A stretch of 64,000 nucleotides of DNA from Janthinobacterium sp. PAMC25594 (GCF_019443505.1 NZ_CP080377.1:3038001-3102000), one strand, 5' to 3'. Shown: positions 8,332-17,579, counted from the first letter of the stretch. Made by a program: numbers and translations. Notes: a model not told the origin generated them from the sequence alone.

Positions 8332-9553
8332 CCTGGGACAAAGCGGAGTCGATCAGCTCGATCCAGTGCCGCACGGGCGTCTGCGTGCCCGACTGCAAAT
8401 GGCTCAGGCAGCCGATATTGGCAGACACAATTTCATCGGGCTCGCACGCTTCCAGGTTGGCCACCTTGTTGTCGCGCAGCTGCTGCGACAGGGCCGGCTG
8501 CAGGATCGAATACGTGCCCGCCGAACCGCAGCACAGATGGCTGTCGGCGCACAGGCGCACGTCGACGCCGACGGCGCGCAGCACCTGCTCCACCTTGCCG
8601 CGGATTTGCTGGCCGTGCTGCAGGGTGCACGGCGGGTGGTACGCGACCTTTTTAACGATGCGCCCTTTCAGCTGCGCCACCAGCTCGTTTTCAAACGCCG
8701 GCATGATCTCGGACAAATCGCGCGTCAGTGCCGCGATGCGCCGCGCCTTCTGCGCATACTGTGCGTCGTGCGCCAGCAGATGGCCGTATTCCTTCACCGT
8801 GGCGCCGCAGCCGGACGCCGTCATGACGATGGCTTCCGCACTGTCGACATACGGCCACCAGGCGTCGATATTGCGGCGCATGTCGTCCAGCGCCGCTTCC
8901 TGGTCGTTCAGGTGATGGCGCAGCGCGCCACAGCAGCCGGCCTTCGGCGCGACGATCAATTGCACGCCCAGCGCATCGAGCACGCGCGCCGTGGCCGCGT
9001 TGATGTTGGGCGACATGGCCGGCTGCACGCAGCCATCGAGCAGCAGCATGCTGCGCGCGTGCTGGCGCGCGGGCCATGCGCCGGCGGCGGCGCCGGGACG
9101 CAGCTTGTCCTGCAAACTTTTTGACAGCAAGGGCCGCAGCGCCTGCCCCGCCTTGTACACGGGCGTAAACAGCCAGCGGCGCGGCAAGGCTTCCTTCAGG
9201 GCGAAGCGCAAGGCGCGTTCGCGCAAGGGGCGCTGCACGCGCTGTTCGACGACGTTGCGGCCGATGTCGACCAGGCGCCCGTACTGCACCCCCGAGGGAC
9301 AGGTCGACTCGCAGTTGCGGCAGGTCAGACAGCGGTCCAGGTGCGTCTGCGTCTTGGCCGTGACGGGCGCGCCTTCGAGCACTTGCTTGATCAGGTAGAT
9401 GCGTCCGCGCGGGCCATCGAGCTCGTCGCCCAGCAGCTGGTAGGTGGGACAGGTGGCCGTGCAAAAGCCGCAATGCACGCAGGCGCGCAAGATGGCTTCG
9501 GCTTCGTCGCCTGCCGGCGTATTCTTGATGAAATCGGCGAGATTGGTTTGCAT
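8324..9553 (-). CDS. glcF: Glycolate oxidase iron-sulfur subunit GlcF
   Basis: The 409-residue product is the Fe-S subunit of membrane-associated glycolate dehydrogenase (glycolate to glyoxylate). Two N-terminal 4Fe-4S binding motifs are visible, CVHCGFCTATCP near residue 25 and CLTCRNCESTCP near residue 76. Two C-terminal CCG domains carry GCCGALRHH and LCCGSAGTYS. It starts with ATG at 9553 and lies 6 nt after glcE in the order glcD-glcE-glcF. Its stop overlaps the convergent GGDEF-EAL gene by 8 nt. No glcC regulator or permease is seen in the flanks. Confidence 0.95.
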   Translation of the reverse strand: MQTNLADFIKNTPAGDEAEAILRACVHCGFCTATCPTYQLLGDELDGPRGRIYLIKQVLEGAPVTAKTQTHLDRCLTCRNCESTCPSGVQYGRLVDIGRNVVEQRVQRPLRERALRFALKEALPRRWLFTPVYKAGQALRPLLSKSLQDKLRPGAAAGAWPARQHARSMLLLDGCVQPAMSPNINAATARVLDALGVQLIVAPKAGCCGALRHHLNDQEAALDDMRRNIDAWWPYVDSAEAIVMTASGCGATVKEYGHLLAHDAQYAQKARRIAALTRDLSEIMPAFENELVAQLKGRIVKKVAYHPPCTLQHGQQIRGKVEQVLRAVGVDVRLCADSHLCCGSAGTYSILQPALSQQLRDNKVANLEACEPDEIVSANIGCLSHLQSGTQTPVRHWIELIDSALSQVK

Positions 9554-9559
9554 GCGCGC

Positions 9560-10645
9560 TCAATACATTCTGTGCGGGTTGAAGATGCCGGCAGGGTCGA
9601 AAGCCTGCCGCAGGCGCTGGTGGATGGTGGCGATGGCGGGCGCCAGCGGGTGGAACACACCCACCGCCTTGTCGCCGCCGCGGAACAGGGTGGCGTGGCC
9701 CCCAAGCGCAGCCACGGCCTGGCGGATGTGCCGGGCGCTATCGGCGTCGGCGTCGCCGTCGAGCTTCAGCCAGCGCTGCGCGCCGCCCCACTCGATCAGC
9801 TGGCGCCCTTTTAAAATCACGGCGCTGGCGTGCGGCGGCAACGACAAGCGCCACAGGCTGCCCGCGCCAGCAAAGAAAGCGTGCGTCTGCTCGCGCACGG
9901 CCAGCCAGAAGGCGGCCGCGTCTTCGGGCGCCAGCAGCTCGCCACCCAGCGTGCGCAGCGCCGCCGACACGGCCGCCTCGGCGCCGGACAGGCGCACCGT
10001 CAGCACGCCGTCGTGCCAGCAGCTGGCCGATATCGGCAGCGGCTTGCCCGCCCACTCATTGAGCAAGCGCAAGGCGGCGATTTCCGCGCACGCCACGCGC
10101 AACGTCGCTTCGCGCAGCGGCAGGGGCAATACCTTCAGTGACACTTCCAGGATCAGGCCCAGCGTGCCCATGGACCCCGCCAGCAGGCGCGAGACATCGT
10201 AACCGGCCACGTTTTTCATGACTTGCCCACCGAAAGCCAGGCGTTCGCCGTGGCCGTCCATCAGCACGGCGCCCAGCACGAAATCACGCAGCGCGCCCGC
10301 GCTGGCCCGGCGCGGGCCGGACAGCGCGCTGGCGACGACGCCGCCCAGCGTGGCGCCAGGACCGAAATGCGGCGGCTCGAAGGCCAGCATCTGGTTGCGC
10401 GCGGCCAGCGCCGCCTCGATGTCCGCCAGCGGCGTGCCGCAGCGGGCCGTGATCACCAGCTCCGTCGGTTCATAGTCGATGATGCCCGCATACGCGCGCG
10501 TGTCGAGCACTTCGCCGTCGAATTGCTGGCCATACCAGTCTTTCGTGCCGCCACCGCGCAGGCGCAAGGTCTTGCCCGCCGCGCTGGCCGCCAGGATGGC
10601 CTGCCTGAATTGTTCCACTATCGCTTGCAAAGGAGTCTCCGGCAA
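9560..10645 (-). CDS. glcE: Glycolate oxidase FAD-binding subunit GlcE
   Basis: This FAD-binding subunit has about 361 residues and partners with GlcD and GlcF. The PCMH-type FAD site is seen as LRLRGGGTKDWYG (the P-loop-like turn), followed by FGPGATLGGVVAS and NVAGYDVSRLLAGSMGTLG. No ATG is available near the start. TTG at 10645 gives the longest form, but TTG at 10630 has a GGAG six bases upstream and may be the true start. The upstream glcD stop (TAA) is one base before the 10645 TTG, so translation is probably coupled. Length is normal for GlcE. Confidence 0.93.
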   Translation of the reverse strand: MPETPLQAIVEQFRQAILAASAAGKTLRLRGGGTKDWYGQQFDGEVLDTRAYAGIIDYEPTELVITARCGTPLADIEAALAARNQMLAFEPPHFGPGATLGGVVASALSGPRRASAGALRDFVLGAVLMDGHGERLAFGGQVMKNVAGYDVSRLLAGSMGTLGLILEVSLKVLPLPLREATLRVACAEIAALRLLNEWAGKPLPISASCWHDGVLTVRLSGAEAAVSAALRTLGGELLAPEDAAAFWLAVREQTHAFFAGAGSLWRLSLPPHASAVILKGRQLIEWGGAQRWLKLDGDADADSARHIRQAVAALGGHATLFRGGDKAVGVFHPLAPAIATIHQRLRQAFDPAGIFNPHRMY

Positions 10646-10646
10646 A

Positions 10647-12137
10647 TTAAAAACGGGGCAGGTTGGCGAACGGCAGGCGCCCTGCCGTCACATGCATCTT
10701 GCCGAATTCGGCGCAGCGGTTCAAGGTGGGGATCGCCTTGTCCGGGTTCAGCAGGGTATGCGGGTCAAAGGCGCGCTTGACGGCAAAGAAGGCATCGAGT
10801 TCGGCGCGCGTAAACTGCACGCACATGGAATTGATCTTTTCCATACCCACGCCATGCTCGCCCGTGATGGTGCCGCCGACGGCCACGCACAGGGCTAATA
10901 TGTCCGCGCCAAACGCTTCGGCGCGCTCGAATTCACCGGGCTTGTTGGCATCGAACAGGATCAGCGGGTGCAGATTGCCATCGCCCGCGTGGAACACATT
11001 CGCGCAGCGCAAGCCATGCGTCGTTTCCATGCCGGCGATGCCCGTCAGGACTTCCGCCAGTTTTTTTCGCGGGATGGTGCCGTCCATGCAGTAGTAATCG
11101 GGCGAGATGCGCCCGGCGGCGGGAAACGCGTTCTTGCGGCCGGACCAGAACTTCATGCGTTCCGCTTCCGACTGCGAGACGGCGATGGCGCTGGCGCCCG
11201 CCCCTTCCAGCACGGCCGTCATGCGGGCGATTTCCTCTTCCACTTCCTCGTGCGTGCCGTCCGCTTCGCACAGCAAAATGGCGGCCGCGTCGATGTCGTA
11301 GCCGGCCTTGACGAACGGTTCGACCATGCGCGAGGAGGTCTGGTCCATCATTTCCAGCCCGGCCGGGATGATGCCGGCGGCAATCACGTTGGCCACGGCG
11401 TTGCCGCCCGTGACGACGTCGTCAAAGGACGCCATGATGACCCTGGCCGTGGCCGGTTTCGGGATCAGTTTCACGGTCACTTCCGTGACGATGCCCAGCA
11501 TGCCTTCGGAGCCGATGAAGACGGCCAGCAGGTCGAGGCCCGGAGAGTCGAGGCATTCGCCACCCAGCTCCAGCACGTCGCCATCGATGGTGACGATGCG
11601 CACGCGCAGCACATTGTGCACGGTCAGGCCGTATTTCAGGCAATGCACGCCGCCCGAGTTTTCCGCCACGTTGCCGCCGATGCTGCAGGCGATCTGCGAG
11701 GAGGGATCGGGCGCGTAGTACAGCGCGTGGGGTGCCGCCGCTTCGGAAATGGCCAGGTTGCGCACGCCCGGCTGCACCACGGCCGTGCGCGCGTAGGCGT
11801 CCAGACGCACGATGCGGTTCAGGCGCGCCGTCGACAGCACCACGCCGTCGGCAATCGGCAAGGCGCCACCCGACAAGCCGGTGCCGGCGCCGCGCGGCAC
11901 GATCGGCACCTTCAGTTCCCGGCAGACGCCGAGGATGGCGATGACCTGTTCCTCCGTATCCGGCAGGGTGACCACCATCGGCAGCTGGCGGTAGGCGGCC
12001 AGGCCGTCGCATTCGTACGGGCGCGTATCTTCGGCGTCGGACAGCACGCAGCGGGCCGGCAGCACGGCCAGCAGGGCCGCGACGACGGCTTGCTGGCGCG
12101 CGGCGGTCAATCCGGATTCAGGAGCAGCATTGAGCAT
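10647..12137 (-). CDS. glcD: Glycolate oxidase FAD-linked subunit GlcD
   Basis: The 496-residue catalytic FAD subunit of glycolate dehydrogenase shows the FAD_binding_4 signature VPRGAGTGLSGGALP near residue 80. It also has the GGNVAENSGG turn and, near the C-terminus, the FAD-oxidase C motif HAGDGNLHPLI plus GEHGVGMEK. ATG at 12137 is chosen because it gives the usual family N-terminus; a longer open frame running to 12551 is antisense to the adenosyltransferase gene and is rejected. It is first in the glcDEF operon, divergent from the adenosyltransferase gene across 150 nt. Confidence 0.95.
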   Translation of the reverse strand: MLNAAPESGLTAARQQAVVAALLAVLPARCVLSDAEDTRPYECDGLAAYRQLPMVVTLPDTEEQVIAILGVCRELKVPIVPRGAGTGLSGGALPIADGVVLSTARLNRIVRLDAYARTAVVQPGVRNLAISEAAAPHALYYAPDPSSQIACSIGGNVAENSGGVHCLKYGLTVHNVLRVRIVTIDGDVLELGGECLDSPGLDLLAVFIGSEGMLGIVTEVTVKLIPKPATARVIMASFDDVVTGGNAVANVIAAGIIPAGLEMMDQTSSRMVEPFVKAGYDIDAAAILLCEADGTHEEVEEEIARMTAVLEGAGASAIAVSQSEAERMKFWSGRKNAFPAAGRISPDYYCMDGTIPRKKLAEVLTGIAGMETTHGLRCANVFHAGDGNLHPLILFDANKPGEFERAEAFGADILALCVAVGGTITGEHGVGMEKINSMCVQFTRAELDAFFAVKRAFDPHTLLNPDKAIPTLNRCAEFGKMHVTAGRLPFANLPRF

Positions 12138-12287
12138 AAGATGGGGGGAAAGGGCATGGGCGTGCAACGATTGTAAGCACAAAAGTGGCACGCAGCGTTT
12201 TTTTTGTCCATTTCGACGCCAAATCGGCGACCAGGCGGCGCGCAGTGTCGTATGCTGCCCCCATTCTTCATTGACAGGATCAGCATC

Positions 12288-12839
12288 ATGGGCAATCGAC
12301 TCTCGAAAATCGCCACGCGCACGGGCGACAATGGCAGCACCGGCCTGGGCGACGGCAGCCGCACCAGCAAGGACAGCGCCCGCATCCACGCCATGGGCGA
12401 CGTGGACGAACTCAATTCCAATATCGGCTTGCTGCTGTGCGAAGCCATGCCCGACGCCTTGCGCGAAGAGCTGGTGGCCATCCAGCACGACCTGTTCGAC
12501 CTGGGCGGGGAAATCTGCATCCCCGGCTACCAGCTGATCAAGGAAGAGCATGTGCTGCGCCTCGATGATTTACTGGCGAAATACAATGCGGACTTGCCCG
12601 CCTTGAGTGAATTCATCCTGCCGGCCGGTTCGCGCGCCGCCTCGCTGGCGCATGTATGCCGCACCGTGTGCCGCCGCGCCGAGCGCAGCATCGTCGCGCT
12701 GGCGAATGCGGAGCCTATCCATGAACATCCGCGCCAGTACGTGAACCGCCTGTCGGACCTGCTGTTCGTGCTGTCGCGCGTGCTGAACCGCTTTGCCGGC
12801 GGCAGCGACGTGCTGTGGCGACATGACCGCGCCAGATGA
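12288..12839 (+). CDS. Cob(I)alamin adenosyltransferase, PduO type
   Basis: The 183-residue product transfers the adenosyl group of ATP to cob(I)alamin to form coenzyme B12. The family N-terminus IATRTGDNGSTGLGDGSR with the ATP-binding TRTGD motif is clear. It continues with DELNSNIGLL, FDLGGEICIP, a VCRTVCRRAERS helix and the C-terminal YVNRLSDLLFVLSR. ATG at 12288 has AGGA upstream. It stands alone between glcDEF and a Cys-rich peptide gene; no other cobalamin gene is nearby, which suggests a role in salvage or general cofactor activation. Confidence 0.95.
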   Translation: MGNRLSKIATRTGDNGSTGLGDGSRTSKDSARIHAMGDVDELNSNIGLLLCEAMPDALREELVAIQHDLFDLGGEICIPGYQLIKEEHVLRLDDLLAKYNADLPALSEFILPAGSRAASLAHVCRTVCRRAERSIVALANAEPIHEHPRQYVNRLSDLLFVLSRVLNRFAGGSDVLWRHDRAR

Positions 12840-12869
12840 CGCGGCCATGCCGCCACGGCGTGTTACCGC

Positions 12870-13082
12870 TTATTCCGGCATGTCCGGATAAATGCCATTG
12901 CGGCAATTTTCAAGGCAGAAATTGTAGTTGTCGCGGCAAGAAGCATCGCCCCGGCCTTCATCGAGGCAAATTCCCCTCAGTTGGGCACACTGAAAACCAC
13001 AGCTCGGCGTACTGTTCGCGGCCTTGTTGAACGACAGACTGGCACCTGCAACAAAAAGAAAAAAAGCGATTTTTTTAAACAT
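12870..13082 (-). CDS. Small exported Cys-rich peptide (copy A)
   Basis: The 70-residue product starts at ATG 13082 with GGAA upstream and has a clear signal peptide (MFKKIAFFLFVAGASLSF). The mature part holds six Cys spaced C-x3-C-x6-C-x9-C-x6-C-x3-C and a short acidic tail ending MPE. I do not recognise a named family. The peptide at 13638-13823 has almost the same spacing, so the two look paralogous. Both are on the minus strand and flank a glutaredoxin-like gene, which suggests disulfide chemistry in the periplasm; that role is inference. The gene lies in locally AT-rich spacers. Confidence 0.7.
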   Translation of the reverse strand: MFKKIAFFLFVAGASLSFNKAANSTPSCGFQCAQLRGICLDEGRGDASCRDNYNFCLENCRNGIYPDMPE

Positions 13083-13163
13083 GCTATTCCTTTTATTAGC
13101 GACGTAAAATAAAACACGCAACACCCCGTCGATTCATGTTGCGCACAGAAATCAGGAATGGAA

Positions 13164-13550
13164 TCAGCCAGCGGTATTCTTCAACGCCGCCTGGAAAGCG
13201 CCGGTGTCGTAGCCGGTGATCTTGCGGTTGCCGATCAGCACCACGGGCACGCCGCCGCCGCCGAGTGCTTTATGGGCTTGTTTCCCTGCCGGCGATTTCT
13301 CGATATCGAGATCGACGAATTCGATCTTGTTTTCCTTGAAGTACGCGCGCGTCTTGGCGCAATAGCCGCACCAGTCCGTGCCGTACAGCACGACCTTCGC
13401 CTGGGCATTCGGGAAATACGCGGCGTAATTGCCTTCCGTGTAATCCGCTTTGAGCAAGCCAGGCAACAAGGACAAGCCATAACCGCTGCCCAGGCCGGCG
13501 ACCAGGATCAAGCCATACATGGCAATAATCTTAATTTTTTTCTGCATCAT
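13164..13550 (-). CDS. Membrane-anchored glutaredoxin-like protein
   Basis: This product of 127 or 128 residues has an N-terminal hydrophobic anchor (about 5-27) and then a glutaredoxin-type thioredoxin fold. The redox site is DWCGYC, a C-x2-C motif, and the cis-Pro loop is seen as GGGVPVVLIG. A GxD turn near the end (ITGYDTGAF) fits glutaredoxins. The anchor suggests the active domain faces the periplasm, or that the protein is exported and tethered. Tandem ATGs lie at 13550 and 13547, with a weak ribosome site. It sits between two Cys-rich exported peptides on the same strand, which are plausible substrates. Confidence 0.82.
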   Translation of the reverse strand: MMQKKIKIIAMYGLILVAGLGSGYGLSLLPGLLKADYTEGNYAAYFPNAQAKVVLYGTDWCGYCAKTRAYFKENKIEFVDLDIEKSPAGKQAHKALGGGGVPVVLIGNRKITGYDTGAFQAALKNTAG

Positions 13551-13637
13551 AAGTATTGTCAGAGGCGTAGATGATCGAGGGCGGCCGACGCCGCATACGC
13601 TTGCCGGCCGCCTCGCAATGCAATGCAAAAATGGATA

Positions 13638-13823
13638 TCAGGAGCCGATTTGGCAGACTCTCAGACAGGCTTTGTAACTGCCGATGCAAAATGGGGATCT
13701 GTCGCCATTCATCATCGTGCATTCCCGCAATTCCTCCTCGCAGCTAGAGCAGCCGATATCGGAAGCGATGGCATAGGAAGCACTCAATCCCAGGGTAAAA
13801 ATAAATGCGGCAATCTTTTTCAT
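13638..13823 (-). CDS. Small exported Cys-rich peptide (copy B)
   Basis: The 61-residue product has ATG at 13823 with GGAG a few bases upstream and a typical signal peptide (MKKIAAFIFTLGLSASYAIA). The mature part has six Cys spaced C-x2-C-x6-C-x10-C-x6-C-x3-C, nearly the pattern of copy A at 12870-13082. Little else is conserved by eye between the two. It is the first gene of a possible three-gene group (copy B, glutaredoxin-like, copy A). A GC-rich stem at 13580-13612 separates it from the next gene. Function is unknown; a structural, metal-binding or bacteriocin-like role cannot be told apart from sequence. Confidence 0.7.
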   Translation of the reverse strand: MKKIAAFIFTLGLSASYAIASDIGCSSCEEELRECTMMNGDRSPFCIGSYKACLRVCQIGS

Positions 13824-14067
13824 TTAATACTCTCCATGTTAGCCATTGCCTCAGGCAATCGCGTCAGACCAGTCGTAAAAAATTAATACAGATTTCGTCA
13901 CTGCTTGCTACAAAAACGAATATAGACCGCACTTATTTTAGAGTCAACGTTTCCTTTCGATAAATTTCCAATTTGGAAAATATACGGGCAATGCCCCTGA
14001 AATGTGGCATTTGGAGAGATTGCGGCGCACCAAACGTCTATACAATGTCGGCGCCGCAAGCAGGAAA

Positions 14068-14091
14068 GGCCGGTTGCGGGCGCAACCGGCC
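14068..14091 (-). terminator. Hairpin downstream of the cytochrome c peroxidase gene
   Basis: A perfect GC-rich stem (GGCCGGTTGC and its complement) lies 6 nt past the stop of the minus-strand peroxidase gene. On that strand it is followed only by a short T-run, so it is a plausible but weak Rho-independent terminator. Confidence 0.5.
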
Positions 14092-14097
14092 GAGCGG

Positions 14098-15237
14098 CTA
14101 CAGGGCTTCGAGAAAACTCTTCAGCGCGATGATTTCATCGGACGTCAGCTGCAATGGCTGCAGCAGGGGCGAGGTGACGGGAAACTTCGGATCGGCCGCC
14201 TGCTGCGCGTTGTGCGGCACGGGGCGCGACATGCCCGCGTTGTACATGTTCAGCATCCCCACCATCTGCGCAAACGCGCCATTGTGCATCCACGGGCCCG
14301 AAGCGGCCACGCCGCGCAGGCCCGGCGTGCGGAATTTGCCCACGTCCTCATTCTTGCCCGTCGCCAGGTAGCGCCCCAGGTCTTCATACTTGCGGCTGCC
14401 GTAATTGCTCAGCCCCAGGTTGTGGAATTGCTGGTCCGTCAGCAGGGCGCCGCTGTGGCAGGTCATGCAGCGCGCCTTGGTGCGGAACAGATGCAGGCCC
14501 AGCAGCTCGCGGTCGTTCAGGGCCGTGCGCTGGCCTTCCAGGAAGGTATCGAAACGCGTGACGGGCGGCAGCAAGGTACGCTGGTAATCGGCCAGCGCCG
14601 TCAGGATGCGCGCCAGGGTCACGCCATCTTTCTTGCCGAAAGCAGCATCGAATTGCGCCGGGTAATCGTCCAGCGCGACCAGCTTGGCCGGCAACGCCGC
14701 TGCATCCATGGCCATTTCATCGGGATGCTGCAAGGGTCCCAGCGCCTGCTCTTCCAGGGTGCTGGCGCGGCCATCCCAGAACAGCGGCGTGATCTGCGCC
14801 ACGCCCAGCAAGCCCGGCGTATTGCGCTGGCCCAGGCGTCCCGCATGCCCGACGGAAACACGCTTGCTGTCGGCAAAGCTGTGCGCGGGACTGTGGCAGC
14901 TGATGCAGGCGACCGCGTTCGAGCGCGACAAGCGCGGGTCGTTGAACAGGCGCTGCCCCAGCGCCGCGACGGCCGGCGCGACAAGGGCCACGGGGATGGC
15001 GGAGACGGGCGCCATTTCCTGCGGCGTCACGCCAGCGGGCACGTGCGGACGGGGCCAGCCGGCGATGGGCCGGACATAGATCTGGCGCAAACAGGCCAGA
15101 TCCCAGCCATCGTGCGTGGCGCAGTCCGTCGACGACGACGACGCTTCACGCGCCGCCCCGCCCTGGCTGAACAGCAGTCCGGCTGCCGTGGCCAGCACGG
15201 CCAGCGCCGCATTTTTTTTCATCCACCCAGCTGTCAT
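14098..15237 (-). CDS. Di-heme cytochrome c peroxidase family protein
   Basis: The 379-residue exported protein belongs to the bacterial di-heme cytochrome c peroxidase/MauG superfamily. A signal peptide covers about residues 1-29. The first heme motif CISCH is followed by the peroxidase segment with TPGLLGV and FWDGRA, and the second heme motif is CMTCH. A C-terminal FRTPGLRGVA and WMHNGAF region is typical. Expected action is periplasmic reduction of H2O2 using electrons from small c-type cytochromes; MauG-like oxidation of another substrate is possible. ATG at 15237 is preferred for its purine-rich upstream sequence; ATG at 15222 also fits. Confidence 0.88.
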   Translation of the reverse strand: MTAGWMKKNAALAVLATAAGLLFSQGGAAREASSSSTDCATHDGWDLACLRQIYVRPIAGWPRPHVPAGVTPQEMAPVSAIPVALVAPAVAALGQRLFNDPRLSRSNAVACISCHSPAHSFADSKRVSVGHAGRLGQRNTPGLLGVAQITPLFWDGRASTLEEQALGPLQHPDEMAMDAAALPAKLVALDDYPAQFDAAFGKKDGVTLARILTALADYQRTLLPPVTRFDTFLEGQRTALNDRELLGLHLFRTKARCMTCHSGALLTDQQFHNLGLSNYGSRKYEDLGRYLATGKNEDVGKFRTPGLRGVAASGPWMHNGAFAQMVGMLNMYNAGMSRPVPHNAQQAADPKFPVTSPLLQPLQLTSDEIIALKSFLEAL

Positions 15238-15325
15238 GACTCTGCCCTGCCCTACATCCATATTGGTATCGGCAAATGATAACAATGAGCAATTGCAGTC
15301 ACCGCATGAACGCGTGCGGCCGGTT

Positions 15326-17407
15326 CTATTTTGTGACCTGCGTCAAGTTTCCCGGACTTCCCTCCGCCTGCGCCTGCACATGCTCGCGCAGCAAGCCGCG
15401 CAGCAACTGCACTTGCCCCACGGCGTCGGCCTGCAAGGCAGTCAAACCCTCGGCAGCACAAGGACCAGGCGCGCCGGCATCGGCTTCACCACGCAACAGC
15501 GCATCGATTTCCGCACTGACGGCGGCAATCCACTGCTGCAGCTCGGGCGGCGCCGGCTCGGCCTGGGGACTCAGGCTGATGCGCGCCGTGCTGCCCGCCA
15601 CGCGGCGCAGCAGCGGCAAGGTGCGCAGCGCCGCCAGGCCCACGCCGGCGCTGCGGTCCAGGCGGCGCTCGATGCGCAGGCGCTGCAGCACTTGTTCCGC
15701 GTTATTGCTGGCCAGCCCCGCCTCGCGGCGCAGGCGCGCGATGGCGCTATCCCATTTACCGCCGGCCGCCAGTACGGCCAGCAAATATTTCAGGTTGGCG
15801 GACACGGCTTTTGCCAGACGCTGGTCCAGGTCGTCCGCTTCGCGGTCCGGCCACAGGAAAAACGTGGCCAGCAAGGCCAGCACGCAACCGAGCACATTGT
15901 TGCCCAGGCGGCTAGCCGCATACACCATCTCGCTGGCGGGCGCCGCATAGTCGGCCACCAGCACGAAGGCGGGCGTCATGAACAGCACGTGCAGGCTGTA
16001 GCTGACGCGGCGCAACGCCATGGTGGCGACGATCAGGGGAAACACCACCAGCGAAATCGCCAGCGGGGTATGCACGGCCAGGCCGATCAGCACGGCCAGC
16101 ACGGCGCCCAGCACGCTGCCAGCGACCCGCTCGATGCCGCGCGGCCAGGTGGTCGACACGGACGGCTGCAGTATCAATAAGGTCGCCATGGTGGCCCAAT
16201 AGCCGAACGGAATATGCAGCGCCTCGACCAGCAGGAAGCCGGCCGTCGTCGCCAGCGACACGCGCGCCGCATGGCGCCAGCTCAGCGACCGCGGCGTGGC
16301 GTTGACTTTCGCCGTTTGCCACGCCTGCACCAGCGCCAGGAAAGCCGCTTCGCGCCACGGCAGCCGCGCCGCGCGCGGCAAGCCCAGTTCCATGAAGTCG
16401 ACGTTCAGGCGCAGCGGCAGCAAGGCGCCCAGCGCCGCTTCCAGGCGTCGTCCGCAGCCAGCCAGGCGGCGCTGCAATTCCAGGGGCGGCGTTTCCGGCT
16501 GGCGCTGCACGGCTTGCCCCAGGCGGCGCAGCAGCACGGCCATCACTTCCAGGCTGCGCCGCGCGCGCGGGTCCTGGCGCAGGCGCTGCTGCTCGCGCTC
16601 GCACGTATGCGTGACGGCGATCAGATAGGCGAAGATGCGCTCGGCGTCGCTGAGCGCCAGCAGCAAGTTGTCGTACAGGGCGCTGCGCCCGGCGCGCGCG
16701 GGCGGCACGGCGGCCAGCGCCACGCGCGCCGCTTCCAGCGCGGCGCGCGCCTGCGAGCGGTAGCTGGCGCCATGCGCGGCAACACCCGCCTGCGCGGCGT
16801 CATGTTCGAGGAAGCGCGCATTGTCGCGCGCGATGCCGGCCAGGCGCGAATACGCGGCGCGGATGGCGCGCCTGGCCGGGTTGAACGGGTGGATGCGCCA
16901 GACGGTAAAACTGAGCACGGTGGCAAACAGGCAGCCGAACATGTACAGGCCCAGGAAAGGCGCCGTCTGCGTCATCGATTCCAATGGGTGCGTGACCATC
17001 ACCACGCAGGCCGTGGCCGCCAGAATGGCCACTTGCGCCGTGGCCGCGCCCCAGATGCGCGCCAGCGCGCCGGCCCAGGAAAACAGCAGCACGGCGACGG
17101 CCGCCGTCGCCACGCCATGGCCGGCCGCCAGCGCCGTCAGGCCGCCGGCCACGGTCGACAACAGGCCGAAGCCCAGCATCGAGACGAAGCGCATGCGCCG
17201 CGTGCCGGCCGCGTCGGCCAGGCAAGTCCAGAAGGCGCCGATGGCGGCCCAGGAAAAATCAGGGTGGTCGAACAGCAGGCCCAGCAGCAGCATGGCGCTG
17301 GAAGCGCAGGCGGCCCGCAAGCCCTCGGACAGATTCGTTTCATCGATGGCCAGGCTGACCATCCACAGGGGACGGCGCTGCGCCAGCTTGTCGGTATAGG
17401 CGTGCAT
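15326..17407 (-). CDS. FUSC family inner-membrane protein (YccS/AaeB-like)
   Basis: The product of about 693 residues has two hydrophobic blocks of roughly six helices each, around residues 30-190 and 370-500. Each is followed by a long cytoplasmic helical region, which is the FUSC duplication layout. The second block carries the family segment with WATMATLLILQPSVS and TWPRGIERVAGSVLGAVLA. Relatives include aromatic-acid efflux proteins (AaeB) and YccS; the substrate here is unknown and no HlyD-type partner is adjacent. The start at ATG 17407 is a choice; the frame continues upstream to 17566. The gene follows dxs on the same strand beyond a strong terminator. Confidence 0.82.
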   Translation of the reverse strand: MHAYTDKLAQRRPLWMVSLAIDETNLSEGLRAACASSAMLLLGLLFDHPDFSWAAIGAFWTCLADAAGTRRMRFVSMLGFGLLSTVAGGLTALAAGHGVATAAVAVLLFSWAGALARIWGAATAQVAILAATACVVMVTHPLESMTQTAPFLGLYMFGCLFATVLSFTVWRIHPFNPARRAIRAAYSRLAGIARDNARFLEHDAAQAGVAAHGASYRSQARAALEAARVALAAVPPARAGRSALYDNLLLALSDAERIFAYLIAVTHTCEREQQRLRQDPRARRSLEVMAVLLRRLGQAVQRQPETPPLELQRRLAGCGRRLEAALGALLPLRLNVDFMELGLPRAARLPWREAAFLALVQAWQTAKVNATPRSLSWRHAARVSLATTAGFLLVEALHIPFGYWATMATLLILQPSVSTTWPRGIERVAGSVLGAVLAVLIGLAVHTPLAISLVVFPLIVATMALRRVSYSLHVLFMTPAFVLVADYAAPASEMVYAASRLGNNVLGCVLALLATFFLWPDREADDLDQRLAKAVSANLKYLLAVLAAGGKWDSAIARLRREAGLASNNAEQVLQRLRIERRLDRSAGVGLAALRTLPLLRRVAGSTARISLSPQAEPAPPELQQWIAAVSAEIDALLRGEADAGAPGPCAAEGLTALQADAVGQVQLLRGLLREHVQAQAEGSPGNLTQVTK

Positions 17408-17552
17408 GCCCGTCAGCCAGCGGCCGGCCAGTGCACGCGAACGGCGGTGAAGTTTCCTGAAATGCAAGGTGGACTTTGAGAAAGGTATCAAAGCGTCATC
17501 GTAGCATTCCCGGAGGATAAATGTTGCAGTGCAGCGTAAAATTCCTGCGGGT

Positions 17553-17579
17553 AAAAAAAGCGGCACCGCAGTGCCGCTT
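17553..17579 (-). terminator. Rho-independent terminator of the xseB-ispA-dxs operon
   Basis: An AAGCGGCAC/GTGCCGCTT stem with a four-base loop is followed on the minus strand by seven T residues. It lies about 20 nt after the dxs stop. Confidence 0.85.

Noticed and set aside
12138..12551. N-terminal extension of glcD
   Set aside because: This part overlaps the adenosyltransferase gene on the other strand and has no resemblance to GlcD; the family start fits ATG at 12137.
15260..15295. Possible Fur box upstream of the cytochrome c peroxidase gene
   Set aside because: The AATGATAACAATGAG stretch matches the consensus too poorly to support a call.
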